Below, in pieces: positions 1-5,422 of a DNA stretch of 8,110 nucleotides. The position numbers and the translations under genes are program-made. The stretch's first letter is position 1, and each line of letters opens with the position of its first letter. Source of the stretch: an uncultured Flavobacteriia bacterium. GTDB taxonomy: Bacteria; Bacteroidota; Bacteroidia; Flavobacteriales_D; Crocinitomicaceae. The notes under the pieces were generated by a model that worked only from the letters and a program-made list of their open reading frames with translations, made no database searches and had not been told where the DNA came from. The stretch is taken from assembly GCA_903928365.1 (NCBI GenBank), contig CAIYQV010000105.1, forward strand, positions 1 to 8,110, given 5' to 3'.

Positions 1-135
1 AATGACCAAAATTATTCTTTGTCCTATGGATCGAACCTCAACAACCTTTTTGAGAACATCCCAATGAACAGCCTTTCACTCAAAGTAATCTACTGGCTCG
101 ATTACCAGGACCTCAAACGGCGACGTAATAACTAG
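1..135 (+). CDS. C-terminal end of an unidentified protein (5' truncated by window)
   Basis: The first plus-strand frame is open from the window edge for 44 codons and stops at TAG (133-135). The residues are rich in Asn, Ser, Leu and aromatics, include the short stretch SLSLKVIYWLDYQDL, and end in a basic RRRNN tail. The alternating polar/hydrophobic pattern of that stretch would suit a beta-strand, for example the last strand of an outer-membrane barrel. That is only a guess from 44 residues, and I cannot name a family. The stop codon interlocks with the stop of the convergent AarF/ABC1 kinase gene: the two TAG codons lie on opposite strands within one CTAG at 132-135. This tail-to-tail fit and the absence of stops support a real gene end, but the stretch is short enough to be open by chance. 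Confidence 0.5.
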   Translation, partial: NDQNYSLSYGSNLNNLFENIPMNSLSLKVIYWLDYQDLKRRRNN

Positions 136-1853
136 TCATTGTTCCAGCCGGGCCAGTCATCGTGATCTCCTTTACGAAGGTCGCGCAGCATTCCCAATCC
201 TAGAATAAAGGCTCCAATAATGCCATAGATCGCGAATACGGGCACATGATGCCATTGGGGCTCTACCTCACGAATAATAAACATAGCAGAACCGATCAAA
301 AGACCCGCGAGAATGATCGCCGTTACCATTTGGCGAGTGATTCTATTCATTGTATGTATAACAGGATCCACTCCTTTGTGTGTCAGATCCACACTCACCT
401 TTCCGTTATTGATCTTGCGGATGGCATTGCGCAGATCTTGCGGGAATTCTTCCATATAGGAACCAAATTCATAGATTCCGTTGAGTATTTTTCGGATGAT
501 CTTTATTGGATCAAATTCCTTACGAATGGATTCAGCAATGTATGGTCGAGCCAAAGCCATGAGGTCCAACTTCGGATCCAAATGATGGATCACTCCTTCT
601 ATCGTTACCATAGAGCGAGCTAACAGGAAAAAGTGAGGAGGAACTTTCAACCCATATTTGACAATGATATCTCTTAATTCTATGAGAATGGTGCTCATTT
701 CATTTTGATGATAAAGCGAGACACTGTAACTGGTGATAAATTCATTCACCGCAAATTCAAACCCTCTCAAATCATTGATCACCGTTGCTTCTGACATCAT
801 TTGCAAAGCTCTCACAACTCCCATTAGATCCTCGGATTTTACAGCGATAAACAGATGTGCAAACATCTCAATATCGCGCGGCAGGATGTTTCCCATCATT
901 CCAAAATCCAAAAAACACACTTCACCTTCCGGACTAATGAGCAAATTTCCGGGATGAGGATCCGCATGAAAGAATCCGTATTGAAATACTTGCTTGACAT
1001 ACGATACCGCCAATTTTCGAGCGATCCGTTCGATATCCTGACCCTGGGCTTTCAATCCTTGAATATTAGATATCTTAAGTCCTTCCATGAACTCCATTGC
1101 CAGAACCTTACTGGTGGTAAATTCCTTGTATACGCCAGGACTGCAAGTCGTTCTATCGGTTGGGTCAGACTTTATATTCCCCGCAAATCGCTGAATATTA
1201 ATTGATTCATGTATAAAATCAAGTTCTCTTATGATGCTCTCCTCAAAATTCCGAACAAGTCCAATAGGATCGAAACTGCGCGAAGAGGGTATCCTTCGTT
1301 CGAATAAAGTGGCCATCTGGTACAGGACTTTTATGTCCTCCTTAATCAGTGTGCGGATCGTAGGGCGTTGAACTTTAAGCGCTACCCGCTCGCCAGTATG
1401 CAGCACCACGCGATGAACTTGCGCAATGGATGCGGATGCGAACGCTTCCACCTCAAACGAAGCGAACAATTCGCTTACCGGTTTTTTTAATTCCTTCTCT
1501 ACTACCTGAATAGCAATATTTCCAGGCATCGGGGGGACATTATCCTGTAATTTCTCAAACTCGAGAATCAACTCATCAGGCAGAAGATCAGGGCGATTGC
1601 TGAGTATCTGTCCAAATTTGATGAAAGTTGGACCCAGTTCCTCGCATACCAAGCGCATTTTTTCCCATCTCGTAAATTGTTCTGCCCGTCTTTTGGTCGT
1701 TTTAGGAATGAGGCGACGAAGAAAACGATACCTCCCTGTAGCGATCATGGAGGAAACCAATTCTTCGAATCCGTATTTTACAAAAACCCTTAAGATCTGA
1801 TTATAGCGGACAAATGAACGGTACCTGCTCCGAATGGATCGAAATACTGCCAT
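132..1853 (-). CDS. AarF/ABC1/UbiB family atypical protein kinase, membrane-anchored
   Basis: This 573-residue protein belongs to the ABC1/UbiB (ADCK-like) atypical kinase family, whose members support isoprenoid-quinone or lipid metabolism, probably as ATPases rather than classical protein kinases. The family motifs appear in order: KxGQ as KFGQ (79-82); the Ala/Ser-rich nucleotide loop FASASIAQVH (138-147) in place of a Gly-rich loop; the ATP-binding lysine K160 in ALKVQRP; ELDF (210-213); the catalytic loop HADPHPGN (296-303); and the metal-binding DFG (316-318). Two hydrophobic segments near the C-terminus (about 510-527 and 537-556) fit the usual UbiB membrane anchor. Length is normal and no key residue is missing. 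The ATG at 1853 follows the phasin-like gene stop by one base (TGA-A-ATG), with a good ribosome-binding sequence, AAGGAAG, inside the upstream gene's end. Bacteroidota usually make menaquinone rather than ubiquinone, so the exact substrate pathway is uncertain and I give no gene symbol. Confidence 0.95.
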   Translation of the reverse strand: MAVFRSIRSRYRSFVRYNQILRVFVKYGFEELVSSMIATGRYRFLRRLIPKTTKRRAEQFTRWEKMRLVCEELGPTFIKFGQILSNRPDLLPDELILEFEKLQDNVPPMPGNIAIQVVEKELKKPVSELFASFEVEAFASASIAQVHRVVLHTGERVALKVQRPTIRTLIKEDIKVLYQMATLFERRIPSSRSFDPIGLVRNFEESIIRELDFIHESINIQRFAGNIKSDPTDRTTCSPGVYKEFTTSKVLAMEFMEGLKISNIQGLKAQGQDIERIARKLAVSYVKQVFQYGFFHADPHPGNLLISPEGEVCFLDFGMMGNILPRDIEMFAHLFIAVKSEDLMGVVRALQMMSEATVINDLRGFEFAVNEFITSYSVSLYHQNEMSTILIELRDIIVKYGLKVPPHFFLLARSMVTIEGVIHHLDPKLDLMALARPYIAESIRKEFDPIKIIRKILNGIYEFGSYMEEFPQDLRNAIRKINNGKVSVDLTHKGVDPVIHTMNRITRQMVTAIILAGLLIGSAMFIIREVEPQWHHVPVFAIYGIIGAFILGLGMLRDLRKGDHDDWPGWNND

Positions 1854-1854
1854 T

Positions 1855-2232
1855 TCATGCTTCCTTTTTTTCCTGTTTGTTCAGTTTTGTATGAACTATG
1901 GCTAGCTCTTTTTTCAATGTTTCCAATTGGTGGGAGATCTTTTCAATCTCATCTTTATGCACAATGTGCATGCGGTCATAAGATGATCTAACTAATTCAC
2001 CAACGCGTTCCTCCATATCGTGACGTGACGTTTCGATACGTGATGCCAGTTTTTCCAGAAAATCCATTTCCTTTCCATTCTCATCAACTGATTTCTCTTT
2101 CACAAAGGCATTGATCTTCTCCTTTCCCTTTTCTGCCCATTGATTCAGTTTGTCCAATAATTCCTGATCCTTTGAAATAGTGTAGAGCGTTGACGAAATC
2201 GCTGCCAGTTCTACTAGTGTTCTTGCTTTCAT
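1855..2232 (-). CDS. Phasin-like coiled-coil protein
   Basis: This 125-residue, highly charged helical protein has no signal peptide or membrane segment. The N-terminal part (about 1-25) is mildly hydrophobic. The rest is Lys/Glu-rich, and the C-terminal portion (about 93-122) is a heptad-like coiled coil. The layout of a helical body followed by an acidic DEIEKI-type start to a C-terminal coiled coil resembles the polyhydroxyalkanoate granule-associated (phasin/PhaI-like) family. This is recognition by pattern, and members are often only generic coiled-coil proteins. It is the first gene of a bicistron with the AarF/ABC1 kinase gene, one base downstream, so the two products probably work together at a membrane or lipid surface (inference). 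No PHA synthase is visible in the window. The ATG at 2232 has no obvious Shine-Dalgarno sequence; upstream is an A-rich stretch. It could equally be annotated as a hypothetical coiled-coil protein. Confidence 0.85.
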   Translation of the reverse strand: MKARTLVELAAISSTLYTISKDQELLDKLNQWAEKGKEKINAFVKEKSVDENGKEMDFLEKLASRIETSRHDMEERVGELVRSSYDRMHIVHKDEIEKISHQLETLKKELAIVHTKLNKQEKKEA

Positions 2233-2326
2233 ATGATTTTTTCGGTAAAACTATCCCTAATGATTCCCCTTGAAGGTGACTTATATCAATGAATCAAATG
2301 ATACCTTTCCACAACTTTGGTCTTGT
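2233..2326. promoter_or_regulatory. Divergent intergenic region between phasin-like and CBS genes
   Basis: This is the only head-to-head gap in the window, so promoters for both the leftward phasin/kinase pair and the rightward CBS gene should lie here. I find no convincing match to the Bacteroidota promoter pattern (TTTG about 20 bases before TAnnTTTG) in either direction. The nearest are TACCTTTC on the plus strand (about 2302-2309) and TAGTTTTA on the minus strand (about 2247-2254), neither with a proper upstream box. A nested dyad is visible: TATCA (2284-2288) and TGATA (2299-2303) flank the small palindrome TGA-A-TCA (2290-2296). A second short palindrome, CCTT-G-AAGG, lies at 2268-2276. 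Either could bind a regulator or be chance. Confidence 0.3.
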
Positions 2327-2743
2327 ATGGAAAAAACAAAAACACCTTTGAAAGAGATCATGACTTTGAAACCCATCTGTCTATCTCCCGAAGATCCTCT
2401 TGTTGCTTTAAAACACATTTATGAGCGACAAAAATTTCATCACCACGTGCTTGTGACTGAAAAACAAAAGGTAATAGGGATTGTAAGTTTACTTGATTTC
2501 ATGCAAGCGATCGGCAATGCCGGACTCAACGAGGACCATCCTGTTTACAAGAAGAAAGTGAAGGAGATCATGAGCACACATGTACACATGTTGGAGGAGA
2601 CTATTGATATCGATCAGGCGCTTCGGATCTTTCTTAAGAATGAGATTCATGCGATTCCTATTACTGCGAATGGTGTTTTAAGAGGAATTGTCACATCCAC
2701 TGACCTACTTAGATTTCTTGCTGAAAAAAGTGTTCACTCCTGA
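2327..2743 (+). CDS. Stand-alone tandem CBS-domain protein
   Basis: A small soluble protein made almost entirely of two CBS domains, which as a Bateman module usually bind adenine nucleotides such as AMP, ATP or S-adenosylmethionine and sense energy or ligand state. In numbering from the TTG at 2270, CBS1 spans about 28-82, from KEIMTLKPICLSPEDP to the ligand-binding motif GIVSLLD (70-76). CBS2 spans about 97-152, from KEIMSTHV to GIVTSTD (139-145). Both G-x-V-[ST]-x-x-D motifs are intact. A His triplet (57-59) lies in CBS1. I prefer the ATG at 2327 (138 residues), because the domain begins a few residues later and the region upstream must hold promoters. The frame is also open from a TTG at 2270 (157 residues), and neither start has a clear ribosome-binding site. 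No effector domain is attached, so the partner is unknown. The gene is divergent from phasin/kinase and overlaps the oxidoreductase gene tail-to-tail by 10 bases. Confidence 0.9.
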   Translation: MEKTKTPLKEIMTLKPICLSPEDPLVALKHIYERQKFHHHVLVTEKQKVIGIVSLLDFMQAIGNAGLNEDHPVYKKKVKEIMSTHVHMLEETIDIDQALRIFLKNEIHAIPITANGVLRGIVTSTDLLRFLAEKSVHS

Positions 2744-3954
2744 ATAGTAGCCGCGCTTCTACCAGCGATAAACCCAGTGGTCCATGCAGCCTGAAAATTA
2801 AATCCACCGGTGATTCCGTCGATATCGAGTAACTCCCCTGCGAAATGTAATCCCGGGATCTTTTTGGCTTGCATCGTTCGAACATCCACTTCATTTAGTG
2901 ATACCCCCCCTGCAGTGACAAATTCTTCTTTAAAGGTGGTTTTACCTCTTACTTCGTATCGGTCATTGATCAGTATATTCACCAATCGATTCAAGGTCTT
3001 TCCGGATAATTCCTTCCAGGTCAATTGTTCGGGCACTCCTGCTTTGGAAAGCAAAAAGCTCCATAATCGATTCGTAAAATCAAAAGGTTTTTGATTGACC
3101 ATTTTTCGGTCAGGAAAGAGCGATTTCTCCTTGTCAAGAATAGAGCGAACATCTTCCTCTTTCTTTTCATGCAACCAATTCACCAATATAGCAAAATGGT
3201 ACTGCTTTTCATGAAGTTCACGAGCTCCCCAAGCTGACAACTGAAGAACGGCCGGTCCGCTCATACCCCAGTGCGTGATAAGGAGTGGACCCTTTCCTGA
3301 AAGTTTTGAACCTTCTATCCGTACGGTGGTTTCTTCAGTTACATTCCCCATCAAATCCCTCACAGGATTTTCCGGCATATTAAACGTAAACAAGGATGGT
3401 ACGGGTTCGATGACCTCTAAACCGAGTTCTTCCAGCCAATTCAACCCTGACCTTTTCGGTTGACCACCAGTAGTTACAATGAGCTTATCAAAATAGCTGT
3501 TTTCGGAACCATTCCATACCTCAAAACCCTGGGAAAGAACCGTAATCTTATTCACCGAAAAACCTGATTTTAATTCTACTCCCCTTTCACGGCATTCCCA
3601 CAGAAAACAATCAATGATTGATTGCGAGGAATTACTCAGCGGGAAGACACAACCGTCCGGATACGTTTTCAATTTCACTCCCTTTTCCGTAAACCAGTTC
3701 ATGGTAGACTGCGCATCAAAAACTGCAAAAGCTTTACGTAGGAAATGTTCTCCCCGAGGATAATGTCCGGACAATTTTTTAGTATCAAAACAGGCATTCG
3801 TAACATTGCATCTGCCTCCTCCGGAAACTTTCACTTTAGAAAGGTATTTGGACGATTTTTCGAGTATGATTACTGTAGCATCGGGATTAGATTCCTTTGC
3901 AGAAATTGCAGAGAAAAAACCTGCAGCTCCTCCGCCAATTACACCGATCTTCAT
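2734..3954 (-). CDS. HI0933/BaiN-like FAD-dependent NAD(P) oxidoreductase
   Basis: A 406-residue flavoprotein of the HI0933/YhiN/BaiN family. The N-terminal dinucleotide-binding fold starts at residue 1 with IGVIGGGAAG (3-12). It is followed by the family hallmark KVSGGGRCNVTN (42-53), a TTGG motif (161-164), HWGMSGPAVLQLS (228-240), EEFVTAGGVSL (343-353), and the C-terminal FAD-binding part running from FAGELLDIDG (371-380) into TGGFNFQAAW (382-391). Length is typical and nothing is missing. BaiN reduces bile-acid intermediates in gut clostridia, but the wider family has no settled substrate, so the reaction here is unknown and a bile-acid role should not be assumed. The ATG at 3954 shares one base with the TAA stop of the MORN-like gene (TAATG), and GAAGG lies just upstream, so translation is probably coupled. 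It is the last gene of the leftward series. Its 3' end overlaps the convergent CBS gene, so there is no room for an intergenic terminator. Confidence 0.95.
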   Translation of the reverse strand: MKIGVIGGGAAGFFSAISAKESNPDATVIILEKSSKYLSKVKVSGGGRCNVTNACFDTKKLSGHYPRGEHFLRKAFAVFDAQSTMNWFTEKGVKLKTYPDGCVFPLSNSSQSIIDCFLWECRERGVELKSGFSVNKITVLSQGFEVWNGSENSYFDKLIVTTGGQPKRSGLNWLEELGLEVIEPVPSLFTFNMPENPVRDLMGNVTEETTVRIEGSKLSGKGPLLITHWGMSGPAVLQLSAWGARELHEKQYHFAILVNWLHEKKEEDVRSILDKEKSLFPDRKMVNQKPFDFTNRLWSFLLSKAGVPEQLTWKELSGKTLNRLVNILINDRYEVRGKTTFKEEFVTAGGVSLNEVDVRTMQAKKIPGLHFAGELLDIDGITGGFNFQAAWTTGFIAGRSAATIQE

Positions 3955-5024
3955 TATTCTACCTTCAGGGGATTTCCCTTTTGCTCCTCGCCCTTTTTCT
4001 TTTTCGATTTCTTTGACTTCTTCGATTTTTTCGACTTTTCAGAACCAGGAACAGCATCGTCCTCTTTCTCTTTAGGAGGTTCTACACCAAATGTATATGT
4101 TTCATTACCTTGTTCATCAAACTTATGTTCTTCGATCACTACCCCTTTCTTGTCATAAAGGGTCGAATGTTTCATTTTATCATCTGGATAGTGTTCTTCA
4201 AACCATCCGACTGGGATTCCTTTTTTATAATTCTCTGAAACTTGAATGTTTCCCTGATAAAAGAACGTTTTGAATTCTCCATTTTTCTGATCCATTGTCC
4301 AGTGCTCTACTGACAAAGGCTTTCCATCGTTATAGAAGTATTTTAATTCCCCGTCCTTCTTCCCTTGTTTAAAACTCAATTCCTCCAATAACACCCCTTC
4401 TCTACTGTATTTTTTATAGGATCCATCCATCATCCCATCTTTGTAATACACCTCCTTCTCAACCTTTGATTTGGGATAATAGCTCTTCTTTACACCGTCC
4501 AGTTTTCCGTCCAAATAAAACTCTAATCTGGTTGTATCTCCCTCCTTTGTTAGATAGATTTGCTTTCCGTGCTTCATCCCCAGATTGTAATTATTTTCCC
4601 AAGCTATAGCCTGCGTGCTGTCATAATAAAAGAACCATTGACCCGACTCCGCTCCGAGCACATGATTGCGGACAACTTGGGGGCAACCCGATTTGTAATA
4701 GGTGGTATCGATCCCATTTTCTTTACCATTCACAAAGGAGATTCTTCGTTCAAGCAAACCATTCAAATGACAGGTTTCACATGTTCCTGTGAAAGGCGTA
4801 CCAGCATTTCCACTTAAGATCGTCTTGGTATCGTCATCATAGGTTAGTTTTTCATTACAATCTACCACACCTGCCAGTTTACCGCATTCCCATTCAGCAT
4901 ATTTCTGACCTTTACGGGAATTCAACTTGTCGTAACAATTCTTTTTCTGAACCTGTGGAATTTGAGCAAAAACCACTATTGGCAGCAGAAACACAAACAA
5001 AATCAAGCCATTCAATACTTTCAT
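3954..5024 (-). CDS. Secreted MORN/YwqK-like repeat protein with Lys/Ser-rich tail
   Basis: A 356-residue exported protein. Residues 1-20 are a Sec signal peptide: a basic start, a hydrophobic core, and a likely cut after VVFA with Gln21 following. There is no lipobox cysteine. Residues 30-114 carry six cysteines (30, 47, 56, 82, 85, 114), including a CxxCH motif, CETCH (82-86). From about 88 to 306 run MORN/YwqK-like beta-hairpin repeats. Those from about 163 onward keep an exact 24-residue period, starting at 163, 187, 211, 235, 259 and 283, with recurring Tyr/Phe, DG and NG positions. The C-terminus (about 315-356) is charged and contains KSK-type triplets (329-344). Such proteins are frequent in Bacteroidota and are often named 'YwqK family antitoxin'. 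That name is not supported here, because export and the absence of a partner toxin argue against it. The start follows the thioesterase stop by 5 bases without a clear ribosome-binding site. The cellular role is unknown; envelope or surface location is inferred. Confidence 0.85.
   Translation of the reverse strand: MKVLNGLILFVFLLPIVVFAQIPQVQKKNCYDKLNSRKGQKYAEWECGKLAGVVDCNEKLTYDDDTKTILSGNAGTPFTGTCETCHLNGLLERRISFVNGKENGIDTTYYKSGCPQVVRNHVLGAESGQWFFYYDSTQAIAWENNYNLGMKHGKQIYLTKEGDTTRLEFYLDGKLDGVKKSYYPKSKVEKEVYYKDGMMDGSYKKYSREGVLLEELSFKQGKKDGELKYFYNDGKPLSVEHWTMDQKNGEFKTFFYQGNIQVSENYKKGIPVGWFEEHYPDDKMKHSTLYDKKGVVIEEHKFDEQGNETYTFGVEPPKEKEDDAVPGSEKSKKSKKSKKSKKKKGEEQKGNPLKVE
4002..4037 (-). repeat. Four tandem 9-base units encoding Lys-Ser-Lys triplets
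   Basis: On the coding strand the units read AAGTCGAAA, AAATCGAAG, AAGTCAAAG and AAATCGAAA. They differ only at synonymous third positions of the Lys and Ser codons. They lie near the 3' end of the MORN-like gene and encode part of its basic tail. Because the DNA copies have diverged while the peptide has not, selection on the Lys/Ser composition is plausible. Unit loss or gain would preserve the reading frame. Confidence 0.85.
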
Positions 5025-5029
5025 AGTTT

Positions 5030-5422
5030 CTACATTAATTGTTCTAATGATGCCCGCATGTTGTCAGGTACAGGAATTGTGGACTGTGTTGTTGCATCGA
5101 AGCACACCATCACCGATTTTCCGACTGCATAGATTTCTCCATTCACCTTCAACTCATAGCGCAAGCCAAAACTTTTGGAACCAACAAATTCTGTATACAT
5201 GTATATTTCCGGTTCATCATAAAGCAACACAGAACGTTTATAATCGATCTCATTACGAACGAGAACTACGCCAAACTTTTTCCAGTCCCATTGCTTCCCC
5301 AGCAATTCCTGAAAATAATGAACCCGTGTCATTTCAAAATAACTAAAATACACTGTGTTATTCACGTGTCCCAATACATCTAAGTCAGCGAATCGCACTT
5401 GGATCTTAGCAGGAGAAATCAT
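5030..5422 (-). CDS. YbgC/FadM-type acyl-CoA thioesterase (hotdog fold)
   Basis: A 130-residue single-domain cytosolic protein of the 4-hydroxybenzoyl-CoA thioesterase group, which hydrolyses acyl-CoA or acyl-ACP thioesters. The N-terminal signature VRFADLDVLGHVNNTVYFSY (9-28) is complete. By family alignment D15 corresponds to the catalytic Asp of the Pseudomonas 4-hydroxybenzoyl-CoA enzyme, and GHVNN is typical of the YbgC/FadM side. The length is usual for the family. A tetramer or dimer is expected from the fold; this is known of the family, not seen here. The ATG at 5422 overlaps the dehydratase stop as ATGA (4 bases), and the gene stops 5 bases before the MORN-like gene. Placement between a polysaccharide gene and a secreted protein gene does not reveal the substrate. 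Together with the FabG-like reductase upstream it may hint at acyl-chain chemistry in this operon. Confidence 0.92.
   Translation of the reverse strand: MISPAKIQVRFADLDVLGHVNNTVYFSYFEMTRVHYFQELLGKQWDWKKFGVVLVRNEIDYKRSVLLYDEPEIYMYTEFVGSKSFGLRYELKVNGEIYAVGKSVMVCFDATTQSTIPVPDNMRASLEQLM

Noticed and set aside
246..1205. Plus-strand open frames of 74 to 125 codons opposite the kinase gene
   Set aside because: They lie entirely within the well-supported ABC1 kinase gene on the other strand, show no recognisable domain, and overlap one another in different frames.
1855..2232. PHA granule role taken at face value for the phasin-like gene
   Set aside because: No PHA synthase, depolymerase or reductase cluster is present here, and the resemblance is limited to helical coiled-coil character.
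2709..2894. Minus-strand frame of 61 codons across the CBS/oxidoreductase junction
   Set aside because: It overlaps the conserved FAD-binding C-terminus of the oxidoreductase in another frame and has no domain features.
2734..3954. Bile-acid reductase (BaiN) function for the flavoprotein
   Set aside because: Only family-level motifs are visible, no other bai-like genes are present, and the family is widespread in organisms without bile-acid metabolism.
3745..4158. Plus-strand open frame with a repetitive Asp-Phe-Phe stretch
   Set aside because: The repeat is the antisense reading of the Lys/Ser codon repeat in the MORN-like gene, and the frame spans parts of two real minus-strand genes.
3954..5024. 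Toxin-antitoxin interpretation of the YwqK-like protein
   Set aside because: The database-style name 'YwqK family antitoxin' would suggest it. However, the protein has a signal peptide, no adjacent small toxin gene, and neighbours of metabolic type.
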